Part shown: in pieces, positions 7,491-16,171 of the stretch
How the letters are laid out: each line of letters opens with the position of its first letter
Numbering within the stretch: the stretch's first letter is position 1
Origin: Clostridiales bacterium
GTDB taxonomy: Bacteria; Bacillota; Clostridia; Lachnospirales; Lachnospiraceae
Length of the DNA stretch: 64,000 nt
Direction: 5' to 3'
Assembly (NCBI GenBank): GCA_018372435.1
Contig: JAHAJA010000002.1
Span: 186,001 to 250,000 of the forward strand
The notes under the pieces: generated by a model
Database searches by the model: none
What the model saw: only the letters and a program-made list of their open reading frames with translations
Told to the model about the DNA's origin: nothing
Position numbers and translations under genes: made by a program

Positions 7491-7669
7491 CACAAGAACA
7501 GAAAACATATATTTTAAAAATGATAGATGGAAATATAAACATTAAAACAATAATGCAACAAGCAGGACATGTATTCGCTAAAACAACATATTCAAATTAT
7601 TGCTTTGATAGAAATATAGAATCTGAAATTGAAAATAAGATGGAAAATATTCTTTGCAGTAATCTTTGA
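7484..7669 (+). pseudogene. Tyrosine recombinase (integrase), C-terminal remnant
   Basis: The readable tail is NINIKTIMQQAGHVFAKTT followed by YSNYCFDRN. It carries the box II pattern of tyrosine recombinases: an (H/A)xGH-like AGH segment, then TT and a nucleophile tyrosine about nine residues later. Everything upstream (arm-binding and core-binding domains, box I arginine) is missing, so it cannot be active. It ends 73 bp before attR, the usual place for an integrase gene next to the att site. Confidence 0.7.
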
Positions 7670-7696
7670 TTGCCTTTTTGATTGCTTTTGATTGCT
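7667..7696 (+). repeat. Three TGATTGC direct repeats near attR
   Basis: Copies of TGATTGC(C/T) start at 7667, 7679 and 7689, i.e. 12 and 10 bp apart on roughly one face of the helix. They mirror the TGATTACC pair near attL and may be recombinase arm-type sites. Confidence 0.5.
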
Positions 7697-7741
7697 TGTG
7701 TCGTGAAACCCTATAAATAATGGGGGTTGAGATTGTACCTC

Positions 7742-7764
7742 GGGTTCAAGTCCCACTGCCGGCA
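7742..7764 (+). other. attR: 23-bp copy of the tRNA-Leu 3' end
   Basis: Exact repeat of 4582-4604. Upstream sequence does not fold as a tRNA, so this is only the duplicated end. Confidence 0.85.
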
Positions 7765-7783
7765 TATAGTGAGATGATTAAGT

Positions 7784-7831
7784 TCCGCATTAGAATATTT
7801 GTTTAAGCAAATATTCTAATGCGGATTTTTC
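7784..7831 (+). terminator. Strong terminator just outside the integrated element
   Basis: An 18-bp perfect stem (7784-7801 with 7808-7825), 6-nt loop, then TTTTT. It is probably the native terminator of the tRNA-Leu unit before insertion of the element. Confidence 0.9.
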
Positions 7832-8022
7832 GTATTATAGAGAGAATAATATAAGGTGATTATTTGTGATGTATGAATTTTATGAAATAATTTCTTTTTA
7901 AAAAGTAGTGTTCGTGTTATTATATAAGTAAAGCCAATTATCAGAATGGTATCATTGGCATTTTGAAATTATTATTTAGTCAACTAAGCTAAAGGACTTT
8001 GGAAAGGAGTATGTTTAATAAT

Positions 8023-8577
8023 ATGACTTGCAAAGAAGCACAAGATCTAATTATGCCATACATTAATGACAAATTAGATGTCGATCAATTAGAAGAATTT
8101 TTAGAGCATATTGAATATTGTTCGGATTGCAAAGAAGAATTAGAAGTTTATTTTACGCTCCTAACTGGTATGAAACAACTTGATGAAGATAAGAATTTAT
8201 CAGGTAATTTGCACATTGATTTTGAAAAATCATTACGTAAGTCGGAGGAGAGAATACGTAGAGCAAGACTCAATTATGTACGTAAGAGAATGATATATGT
8301 GATTATCTGTTGTGTTATTTGTATTATGTTGAATATAAATCCAATTTCAATAACCGAGCTAGAGACTCCGGATGGAAATACAGAGGAAAGTACGTATTTT
8401 ATGGAGTATTATTATTTTTTGGACAAACAGACTATGTTGAATAAAGAAATTGAGAAGCATTATGAAGAGATGATGGAATATATTTTAGAACGCCAAGCAA
8501 ATAATATCATTGATATTAAAAGCGGTATTACTGCTAAGCCAATTAATAATAGCGGTATAAAGGAAGATATAAAGTAA
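8023..8577 (+). CDS. Zinc-finger (anti-sigma-like) membrane protein
   Basis: 184 residues from the preferred ATG. Residues 1-50 form a zf-HC2-type zinc-binding domain: a Cys in MTCKEA, then HIEYCSDC (H-x3-C-x2-C), as in anti-sigma factors that trap ECF sigmas. Residues about 85-102 (MIYVIICCVICIMLNI) form one membrane helix, followed by an extracytoplasmic acidic helical tail. No ECF sigma gene is adjacent, so the partner is unknown. The start is uncertain: TTG 7999 and ATG 8011 are in frame but crowd the AAAGGAG at 8003-8009, while ATG 8023 begins exactly at the domain. It lies 77 nt before polA. Confidence 0.75.
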   Translation: MTCKEAQDLIMPYINDKLDVDQLEEFLEHIEYCSDCKEELEVYFTLLTGMKQLDEDKNLSGNLHIDFEKSLRKSEERIRRARLNYVRKRMIYVIICCVICIMLNINPISITELETPDGNTEESTYFMEYYYFLDKQTMLNKEIEKHYEEMMEYILERQANNIIDIKSGITAKPINNSGIKEDIK

Positions 8578-8654
8578 AATCGATGTAGCATATTAATATG
8601 TAGATGTCAGATTAATATAGATTATAAGAGTTGGACGTGGAAAGGGATAACAAA

Positions 8655-11342
8655 ATGAGTGATAAAATTGTATTGATAGATGGAAATAGTATTATAAATC
8701 GTGCTTTTTATGGAGTTCCAGATTTAACTAATTCAGAAGGCATTCATACAAATGCGATTTATGGATTTATTAACATCATGTTAAAGATATTAGAGGAAGA
8801 ACAAGCAGAGTATCTAACAGTTGCGTTTGACATGAAGCATCCAACGTTCCGCCATATCAAATACCCAGAATATAAAGGTACTAGAAAAGGAATGCCGGAT
8901 GAATTACGTGAGCAAGTACCGCTATTAAAAGAGGTGTTACATGCTATGGGAATTCGTACTGTTGAGAAAGCCGGGTATGAGGCCGATGATATTCTAGGTA
9001 CAATTGCGACGAGATGTAGTGAACAAGGAATGAACGTTTCTTTAGTTTCTGGAGATCGAGATTTATTACAGCTTGCATCCGATAAGATATTAATACGTAT
9101 TCCGAAAACAAAGCGAGGCGGAACGGAGATCGAGAATTACAATACTGCGGAAGTAGTTGAGAAGTACCAAGTTACACCTGCACAGATTATCGATTTGAAA
9201 GGGTTAATGGGTGATGCATCGGATAATATACCAGGCGTTCCTGGTATTGGAGAGAAGACAGCTGCTAAGATTCTTGCAGCGTTTGAAACGGTAGAGAATG
9301 CCTATTCACATATTGATGAAGTTATGCCGAATAAAGCGCGAGAATCCTTACGTGAACATTACGATTTGGCGGTGTTAAGTAAAGAGCTCGCAACAATTAA
9401 AGTAGATTGTGAACTTGAATATACCTTAGAAGAAGCGAAGATGCCTTCCCTTTTCACACCAGAAGCATTTGCGTTATTCAAACGCTTCGAATTCAAAAGC
9501 CTTTATAATAAGTTTGAAGGAGACGTGAGTCGAAACGATAAGCTGGAAGAAAAATTCGTAGAAGTTACTTCCAAAGAAGAAGCGGAGAAGATTTTCCAAT
9601 CGATACTAGCGTTAAAAGAAGCTAGGGACTTAAAAAAACTCGTTACTGATGGAATTAGTACAGACCGAGTAGGTCTTATGTTTGCTTGTTTAGAAGGTAC
9701 TATAGTAGGGGTAGCGGTAACCTATTCCGAGGATACGTGTTATTATCTGTCAGCTAATGAAGTGGTGTCAGTGGAATATATACTTGAGCAAGTAAATACA
9801 ATAATAGAAGAGAATATTATGCTATCGGCTGTATCGCTAAAGGAAATGCTTCCATATATTCAAGCAACGAGCACCTGTAAAATCTATGATATGGGGCTTG
9901 CTTCCTATGTAATGAACCCGTTAAAAGACACCTATCATTATGATGATATTGCAAGAGATTATCTAGGGATAACGGTTCCTTCAAGAGAAGAATTGTTTGG
10001 TAAGACGAAGGAAAAAGAAATCTTTGAAAACCAAAAAGAGGTATATAAGAACTTTATTTGTTATCATAGTTACATTGCCTATCTTGCGTTAGAGAAGTTA
10101 AGTACGCAGTTGTATGAGGCAAATTCTTTGGAACTGTTTGTGGATATTGAGATGCCGCTCATCTATACTCTATATGATATGGAATGTAGAGGAATTCGCG
10201 TTAATAAAGAAGCTTTGAAGGAATATGGAAATCAGCTAGAGGTTCGTATTAAAGAATTAGAGAAAAAGATTTATGAACATGCAGGGGAAGAGTTTAATAT
10301 TAACTCGCCAAAGCAATTAGGAATTATCTTATTCGAAAAATTACACATGCCATTTGCAAAGAAAACGAAGACGGGCTATTCCACATCGGCAGATGTATTA
10401 GAAAAATTACGTAACGAAGACCCAGTTATCGATGAAATCTTAGAATATCGTCAATTAACTAAATTAAAATCTACGTATGCAGATGGTTTGGCAACATATA
10501 TTGCAGATGATAATCGTATCCATGGTAAATTCAATCAAACAATTACGGCGACAGGACGTATTAGTAGTACAGAACCAAATCTTCAGAATATTCCAATACG
10601 TATGGAATTAGGTCGTCAGATCCGTAAAGTTTTCATACCAGAAGATGGATACGTATTCTTAGATGCGGATTATTCACAAATCGAATTACGTGTTCTTGCT
10701 CATATGTCTGATGATGAGAGACTTATTGAAGCTTACAAACAAGAACAAGATATCCATAAAATAACTGCATCACAAGTATTCCATACACCACTTGATGAGG
10801 TGACGAATGCACAACGTAGTAATGCAAAAGCTGTTAACTTCGGAATTGTATATGGAATCAGTTCATTCAGTCTTGGTCAAGATCTTAATATAACGAAGAA
10901 GGAAGCAGATGTATATATTAAGAAGTATTTTGAAACGTATCCAAGGGTCAAGGAGTTCCTTGATAATCTTGTTGAAGAAGGTAAGAAAAATGGCTATGTT
11001 ACTTCCTTGTTCAATAGAAGAAGGCCAATACCAGAATTAAGCTCAAGTAATTTCATGCAACGTTCTTTTGGAGAACGTGTAGCTATGAATTCGCCAATTC
11101 AAGGTACTGCTGCAGATATTATTAAAATTGCTATGATTCGTACAAATCAGAAGTTAAAAGACTTGAAATTAAAATCGAGATTATTGTTACAAATCCATGA
11201 TGAATTATTAATTGAGACTCATAAAGATGAGATTGAACAAGTTGCAACAATTCTGAAAGATGAGATGCAGGGAGCAGCAACGCTTCAAGTACCTCTTGAA
11301 GTAGAAGTGAAGCAAGGTAACAACTGGTACGAAGCGAAGTAG
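8655..11342 (+). CDS. polA: DNA polymerase I
   Basis: An 895-residue repair and Okazaki-fragment processing polymerase. Residues 1-290 form the 5'-3' exonuclease/flap domain (LIDGNSIINRAFYG; YEADDILGT; SGDRDLLQL; GDASDNIPGVPGIGEKTA). The middle domain (300-460) has the proofreading exonuclease fold but lacks the usual DxE metal ligands, so it is probably inactive, as in many Bacillus/Clostridium enzymes. Residues 500-895 form the polymerase: motif A DADYSQIELRVLAH, motif B RSNAKAVNFGIVYG, motif C QIHDELLIE. ATG 8655 follows GGAAAGGG by 9 nt; an upstream in-frame TTG at 8631 lacks such a site. It heads a unit with coaE. Confidence 0.97.
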   Translation: MSDKIVLIDGNSIINRAFYGVPDLTNSEGIHTNAIYGFINIMLKILEEEQAEYLTVAFDMKHPTFRHIKYPEYKGTRKGMPDELREQVPLLKEVLHAMGIRTVEKAGYEADDILGTIATRCSEQGMNVSLVSGDRDLLQLASDKILIRIPKTKRGGTEIENYNTAEVVEKYQVTPAQIIDLKGLMGDASDNIPGVPGIGEKTAAKILAAFETVENAYSHIDEVMPNKARESLREHYDLAVLSKELATIKVDCELEYTLEEAKMPSLFTPEAFALFKRFEFKSLYNKFEGDVSRNDKLEEKFVEVTSKEEAEKIFQSILALKEARDLKKLVTDGISTDRVGLMFACLEGTIVGVAVTYSEDTCYYLSANEVVSVEYILEQVNTIIEENIMLSAVSLKEMLPYIQATSTCKIYDMGLASYVMNPLKDTYHYDDIARDYLGITVPSREELFGKTKEKEIFENQKEVYKNFICYHSYIAYLALEKLSTQLYEANSLELFVDIEMPLIYTLYDMECRGIRVNKEALKEYGNQLEVRIKELEKKIYEHAGEEFNINSPKQLGIILFEKLHMPFAKKTKTGYSTSADVLEKLRNEDPVIDEILEYRQLTKLKSTYADGLATYIADDNRIHGKFNQTITATGRISSTEPNLQNIPIRMELGRQIRKVFIPEDGYVFLDADYSQIELRVLAHMSDDERLIEAYKQEQDIHKITASQVFHTPLDEVTNAQRSNAKAVNFGIVYGISSFSLGQDLNITKKEADVYIKKYFETYPRVKEFLDNLVEEGKKNGYVTSLFNRRRPIPELSSSNFMQRSFGERVAMNSPIQGTAADIIKIAMIRTNQKLKDLKLKSRLLLQIHDELLIETHKDEIEQVATILKDEMQGAATLQVPLEVEVKQGNNWYEAK

Positions 11343-11437
11343 CGTTTTTAAGCAATTGGTAGACTCAATTAATATTCTATGTGTGTTTGGTGAGTTTGCA
11401 AGTGCAGTTTACTATATGGAAGGAATCGTACTCGTTT

Positions 11438-12046
11438 ATGAAGATAATTGGATTAATGGGTGGTGTCGGCAGCGGTAAATCAACCGTAGCCGACATCTTA
11501 GAGAAAAAATATGGAGCACATCTTATCATTACAGATGATATAGCGAAAAAGTTATATGAAAAAGGGGAAGAGGGGTACCAGCTGATTGTTTCTTACTTTG
11601 GTAATGAAATCCTTAGTGAAAACGGTGAAATTAATCGTAAGAAATTAAGTGATATAGTTTTTGCAGATAAAGAAAAACTAAAAAAACTGAACTCATTTAT
11701 TCATCCCTTAGTAATGGAATATGTTATTGAAGAGATTGAAAAGATAAAGGTTGCAAATGAAAATAAAACGAAAGAGCATCAAGTTCCTTATATTGTTATA
11801 GAAACTGCTCTATTAATTGATGCAGGATATCGTGATTTATGTGATACCGTGTGGTATGTAGCGATAGATGAGGAAGTGCGTAAGCAAAGATTAATGAATA
11901 TCCGCGGCTATTCAGAAGAAAAAATTGATGCAATCCTAAAAAATCAAATGAGTGATAAGGATTTTAGTGACAATTGTGACAGAATATTGTATAATAATGG
12001 TGAATTGTACGATTTGGAGAAAGAGATACAATTTTTACTAGTTTAA
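11438..12046 (+). CDS. coaE: Dephospho-CoA kinase
   Basis: A 202-residue P-loop kinase that phosphorylates the ribose 3'-OH of dephospho-CoA, the last step of coenzyme A synthesis. The P-loop GLMGGVGSGKST lies at residues 5-16, then IITDDIAKKLYE, the lid-region motif IHPLVMEY, and IETALLIDAGY. The length is normal. The ATG is placed at the conserved MKIIGLMGG start; an in-frame start at 11381 would add 19 unconserved residues. It is 95 nt downstream of polA, a common pairing in Firmicutes. Confidence 0.95.
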   Translation: MKIIGLMGGVGSGKSTVADILEKKYGAHLIITDDIAKKLYEKGEEGYQLIVSYFGNEILSENGEINRKKLSDIVFADKEKLKKLNSFIHPLVMEYVIEEIEKIKVANENKTKEHQVPYIVIETALLIDAGYRDLCDTVWYVAIDEEVRKQRLMNIRGYSEEKIDAILKNQMSDKDFSDNCDRILYNNGELYDLEKEIQFLLV

Positions 12047-12123
12047 CATAGATAAATATGCTATAATTAGTATATTATAAATATAAAAGATACTAAAAAG
12101 CACGATTCTGGGGGCAACATTCA

Positions 12124-14232
12124 ATGGAACAGACAAGATATCCAAAACACATGGTATTCGGATTAGATATCGGTACAAGAAGCATTGTAGGTACAGTAGG
12201 CTATCGAGAGAATGATCACAACTTCACAGTAGCTGCTATATGTGTGAAAGAACATGATACTAGAGCAATGTTAGATGGTCAGATTCATGACATTGGAAAG
12301 GTATCAGAGTCAATTGCTTTCATTAAAAAAGAGTTAGAAAAAGAGCTTGATGTTACACTAACTGATGTATGTATTGCAGCAGCAGGTCGTGTACTTAAGA
12401 CGATAACTGTAAGAGCAGATTATGAATTTCAAACGGAAACATTTGTAACAGATGTACACATTCACTCGTTAGACTTATTGGCTGTAGAGAAAGCCTATGA
12501 CAATATTCGTGAAGAGATGCAGAAGGAGAATATTGATTTTTATTGTGTAGCATATACTCCTGTACATTATTATCTGAATGATTATCCTATACTGAAATTA
12601 GATGATCATAAAGCTAATAAGATTAGTGTTGAGCTATTAGCAACATTTTTACCAGAAGAAGTTATTGATGGTTTATATAGTGCTGTTGAGAAAGCGGGAT
12701 TACAAGTAGCGAATTTGACATTAGAGCCTATTGCAGCAATTAATGTAGCAATACCTGAGAAATTCAGAATGCTTAATATTGCGTTAGTTGATGTTGGAGC
12801 AGGTACATCAGATATATCAATTACAAGAGATGGAAGTATTATTGCATATGGTATGATACCATATGCAGGTGATGAACTTACAGAAGCGATAATGCAAAAA
12901 TTCTTGGTAGAATTCTCAGTAGCAGAGAAGATAAAGCTGGCTTGTTTAAAGAAAAAGACAGTAACCTATAAGGACATCATGGGAATATCTCATAAGACTT
13001 CCATAGAAGAAGTTAAAGAAGCGTTACAAGATACCGTTACATTCATAACGAAGAATATAGCAGACAAGATTATAGAACTAAACGGTGGAAAAACAGTTAG
13101 TGCTGTATTCGTGGTAGGCGGTGGTGGAAAGATTCCTGGGTTTGTAGAAACCCTAGCACATAATCTAGAACTGTCGAAAGAACGAGTTGCACTTAGAGGC
13201 GAAGAAGTATTAAGAGATGTACATTTCTTGCCAGAGAAGATTAAGAAGGACCCACTGTTAGTTACTCCAATTGGTATCTGTCTTAATTATTATGAACAGA
13301 AGAATAATTTTATCTTCGTTAATGTGAATGGAGAACGTATAAAATTATATGATAATAACAAACTTACTATTGTTGATGCAGCAATTCAGTTTGGCTTCCC
13401 TAATGAGAAATTATTTCCAAGGAGGGGTAAGGCAATTCAATATACAGTAAATGGTCAGACGAGGATGACTCGCGGTGAACTAGGCGAAGCTGCTGTTGTT
13501 AAGCTTAACGGTAAAGAAACTGGTATTAATACTCCTATTGTTCAGAATGATAAGATAGAGATAATAGAATCAACAACCGGAAAGGATGCTGAGATTTTTA
13601 TTAGTCAATTACCTGAATATCAAAGCACAATAGAGTTCCAGTTTAATAATAAAAAAATTATATGTCCGAAGTTTGTAGTAGCAAACCATAAGCTTAAGTC
13701 AGAATATTATTCGATTTGTCATGGGGATTGCATTGAGATTCTTAATTACTATACGTTAGGACAAATATTAGAGTTTATGGATTTACCATATCAAGAAGAT
13801 ATTAAGGTGAATAACGTCTATGCGAGCGTAGATGATAAAGTCTATGAGAACTTTACGATTGCCTATGGGAATATTAGTGAGATGAGTTTTCGTGATCTCA
13901 ATGTAGAATCGCTAGACACTACTTTGATTGAAGATAATGTAGAACAAACATCATATAATTATGAGAATACAACAATGGGTGCAGTAGAGACTAGTTATCA
14001 TACAAACACAACCCAAACAACCAACAAAGAGATCCATATACTGGTGAATGGACAAAGAATAACGCTAAAAGGAAAAGACAAATATATTTTTGTTGACATA
14101 CTTGACTATTATGAGTTCGATATGACGGTAGCAAGAGGAACATCGTTAGTTCTTAAGGTAAACCAACAATCAGCGGAATTCTCAAGTTCAATTGAGAATG
14201 AGGATGTAATTGATATATATTGGGAGGAATAA
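12124..14232 (+). CDS. FtsA-like actin-fold ATPase with C-terminal ubiquitin-like domains
   Basis: A 702-residue cytoplasmic protein. Residues 1-400 match the FtsA/PilM actin-like fold: phosphate-1 GLDIGTRSIVGTV, an SHS2-type insertion (CIAAAGRVLKT...), phosphate-2 ALVDVGAGTSDISI, and adenosine motif VFVVGGGGKIPGF. The region after 400 is absent from classical FtsA. It contains three or more small beta-grasp-looking modules (INVNGERIKLYDNN-like, then GQTRMTRGELGE, and a final IHILVNGQRITLKG followed by DKYIFVDILDYY). It lacks the amphipathic membrane-anchoring C-terminal helix of FtsA. A role in division or envelope organisation is inferred. It overlaps functionally with the following GGDEF gene by translational coupling (3-nt gap). 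Confidence 0.75.
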   Translation: MEQTRYPKHMVFGLDIGTRSIVGTVGYRENDHNFTVAAICVKEHDTRAMLDGQIHDIGKVSESIAFIKKELEKELDVTLTDVCIAAAGRVLKTITVRADYEFQTETFVTDVHIHSLDLLAVEKAYDNIREEMQKENIDFYCVAYTPVHYYLNDYPILKLDDHKANKISVELLATFLPEEVIDGLYSAVEKAGLQVANLTLEPIAAINVAIPEKFRMLNIALVDVGAGTSDISITRDGSIIAYGMIPYAGDELTEAIMQKFLVEFSVAEKIKLACLKKKTVTYKDIMGISHKTSIEEVKEALQDTVTFITKNIADKIIELNGGKTVSAVFVVGGGGKIPGFVETLAHNLELSKERVALRGEEVLRDVHFLPEKIKKDPLLVTPIGICLNYYEQKNNFIFVNVNGERIKLYDNNKLTIVDAAIQFGFPNEKLFPRRGKAIQYTVNGQTRMTRGELGEAAVVKLNGKETGINTPIVQNDKIEIIESTTGKDAEIFISQLPEYQSTIEFQFNNKKIICPKFVVANHKLKSEYYSICHGDCIEILNYYTLGQILEFMDLPYQEDIKVNNVYASVDDKVYENFTIAYGNISEMSFRDLNVESLDTTLIEDNVEQTSYNYENTTMGAVETSYHTNTTQTTNKEIHILVNGQRITLKGKDKYIFVDILDYYEFDMTVARGTSLVLKVNQQSAEFSSSIENEDVIDIYWEE

Positions 14233-14235
14233 GTC

Positions 14236-15933
14236 GTGGTATTAAATAAGAAGATATTAACACAGAAGAAGTTTTCACAATTACATAGGTATTTGCTTGC
14301 TTTCTTCCTTTTGTATTTAATGGAACGTTTTGCCCAATCGAATTCAACTGACTATGTATGGCCATTTGTGATTATTATTCCTGTATTTACAGTGGATTTA
14401 TTACTTTCAATTAAAAATTATATGAATAGTAGAAATATCATATATATGTTGCGGTTTATTGAGATTTCAGTAGCGGCCGGATATACAGTTGTCGCTACTG
14501 CTCCATATAATCTTGGGTTATCTGTGTTATGTCTTGTGTTATTTTTTAGTGAGTATGTAATGGCATTTGATTTTGAGGATATTTATTATCGAACGATAGC
14601 GGTACTAACTGGATCGATTCCGCTAGTTACATTATTAATTATTGATGCTGTTATAACGAGAGAGGTGAAAGAACGATTATTTCCTATTTCCTGTATTTTT
14701 ATACTACTAGTGGTTTTTTGTACGTTTGTAATAACACTTTATGCGAAAGTGGTGAATGAATATAATTTTCAAGTATTTGCCCAATCGAGATTAATTGAAG
14801 ATATTAATCAAACAAACGAAGATTTAAGATTAAACCAAGAAAAAGTAAAAAAGTCAAATGAACTTTTAGGAATGCAAAAAGTTAAGCTAGAGCAGGCTTA
14901 CAAAGAGATAAATAGTGTGAATAATGAGATGATGATTCAGAATGAGATTATTAAGTATATTTCTTCTTCACTTGATATTGATAATTTAATGACGCTAATT
15001 ACGGAATCAGTTCTTGAAGGTATGGGGCTAGACACTTGTATATTAGTTTTGAATCAGACAGAAGAGAACAAGATTAATTATAAAGCACGCACGAAGTATG
15101 GTATGAACGAAGATAAAGAATTTGGCGAGTTAATTGAGAAGGGGTACTTCAATAATTATTTAGCAGATTCAAAAGTGTTCGTAGATAATGATGCGAATAT
15201 CCACAAGTATCCGCTACCCTCGAAAAGCGTGACGGGGTCCGTATTAATGGTGCCGTTAATTAAGCAGGAAGTTCAAATTGGAATACTGATTGTTACACAT
15301 GCTAAAAAAGATTATTTTATATCAAATGTAGGATTTTTTGAAGGTATAGTAGCTCAATTTTTAGTTGCTATTGATAACGCTAATTTATATGCGAAGATGG
15401 AGAGAATGGCTAAGCATGATGGTTTAACAGGAGTGTATAATCGTGGACATCTAACCCAACGTTTCAATGAATATCTAAATGCATCAATTTTGAATAAGAC
15501 ATCCTTAACAGTTGCATTATTCGATATTGATAAGTTCAAGAAAGTAAACGATAGTTATGGGCACCTGTTTGGAGATGTCGTTATTAAGACAATTGCTTCT
15601 TTAGCAAAAGAAGTTGCAGAGTCTTCGAATGCTATGGTTGGACGTTATGGCGGAGAGGAATTCGTTCTAGTATTTCCTAATCGAGACTTAGAGAGTTCAC
15701 TTGCCTTAGTTGAAGAATTGCATAAGAAGATAGGAGATACAGAGTTTATTCATAATGGTGAATCCATTCATATTAACACAAGTATTGGTATTACTTCTTA
15801 TCCAGAAACCTGTAAAAATCCTAGTGAATTATTAAACCGTGCAGACTGGGCTATGTATTATTCAAAACAAAATGGTAGAGGAAGGATTACAATTGATAGT
15901 GATTCTATTCGAGAAGCAGTCCTACTCAAATAA
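14236..15933 (+). CDS. Membrane GAF-GGDEF diguanylate cyclase
   Basis: A 565-residue protein. Residues 15-175 contain about six membrane helices. A coiled coil spans about 185-235 (LIEDINQTNEDLRLNQEKVK). A GAF domain covers about 240-390, and a GGDEF domain 400-560 with the catalytic loop RYGGEEF near residue 472. It should make cyclic di-GMP from two GTP. The residues before the loop (AESSNAMVG) do not form the RxxD inhibitory site, so product feedback may be absent. Translation starts at GTG after GGAGG that lies inside the end of the FtsA-like gene, so the two are coupled. Confidence 0.93.
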   Translation: MVLNKKILTQKKFSQLHRYLLAFFLLYLMERFAQSNSTDYVWPFVIIIPVFTVDLLLSIKNYMNSRNIIYMLRFIEISVAAGYTVVATAPYNLGLSVLCLVLFFSEYVMAFDFEDIYYRTIAVLTGSIPLVTLLIIDAVITREVKERLFPISCIFILLVVFCTFVITLYAKVVNEYNFQVFAQSRLIEDINQTNEDLRLNQEKVKKSNELLGMQKVKLEQAYKEINSVNNEMMIQNEIIKYISSSLDIDNLMTLITESVLEGMGLDTCILVLNQTEENKINYKARTKYGMNEDKEFGELIEKGYFNNYLADSKVFVDNDANIHKYPLPSKSVTGSVLMVPLIKQEVQIGILIVTHAKKDYFISNVGFFEGIVAQFLVAIDNANLYAKMERMAKHDGLTGVYNRGHLTQRFNEYLNASILNKTSLTVALFDIDKFKKVNDSYGHLFGDVVIKTIASLAKEVAESSNAMVGRYGGEEFVLVFPNRDLESSLALVEELHKKIGDTEFIHNGESIHINTSIGITSYPETCKNPSELLNRADWAMYYSKQNGRGRITIDSDSIREAVLLK

Positions 15934-15942
15934 TTAAGAGAT

Positions 15943-15985
15943 AGAGTTGTTGTATACTATTTGCAGTAGGCGACAACTCTTTTAC
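15943..15985 (+). terminator. Terminator after the GGDEF gene
   Basis: AGAGTTGT (15943-15950) pairs with ACAACTCT (15973-15980), with additional inner pairing, then TTTT. Confidence 0.75.
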
Positions 15986-16093
15986 GTTATAGTTTCGAGA
16001 GAGTTAGGCACGAGAATGTGGTAAACTTCAGCCTGTGCACTTGGCTAAACAAGTTCCAATTTATAAAATTTAGTAGATTAATGTGATAAGGTG

Positions 16094-16102
16094 TGTTATA
16101 AT
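16094..16102 (+). promoter_or_regulatory. Extended -10 promoter before the WalJ-like gene
   Basis: TGTTATAAT at 16094-16102 is an extended -10 element with no clear -35. A second possibility is TTGAAA (16115-16120), 17 bp, TAATGA (16138-16143), which would leave a short leader before the gene. Confidence 0.5.
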
Positions 16103-16171
16103 GTCATAGATTTGTTGAAATGTAAATAGTATTTTGATAATGAATGGTATCAATAGAAAGTCGGGTTAAAC

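Larger units (their letters stand above)
4582..7764. mobile_element. Small integrated element in tRNA-Leu, with decayed integrase
   Basis: The last 23 bp of tRNA-Leu (4582-4604) recur exactly at 7742-7764, as attL/attR repeats left by a tyrosine recombinase. Between them lie a replication-relaxation-like remnant, a short orphan coding tail ending at 5400 (DPKYMDEMSEEKVERILKEY), a secreted-protein/membrane-protein gene pair, and the catalytic C-terminus of a tyrosine recombinase beside attR. Helically spaced direct repeats lie near both ends. No full integrase, relaxase or replication gene remains, so the element is probably immobile. The strong hairpin at 7784-7831, just outside attR, looks like the original terminator of the tRNA transcript, now displaced by about 3.2 kb. 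Confidence 0.8.

Noticed and set aside
7700..7764. Second tRNA gene
   Set aside because: Only the 23-bp 3' end of tRNA-Leu is present; the upstream sequence does not form the other arms.
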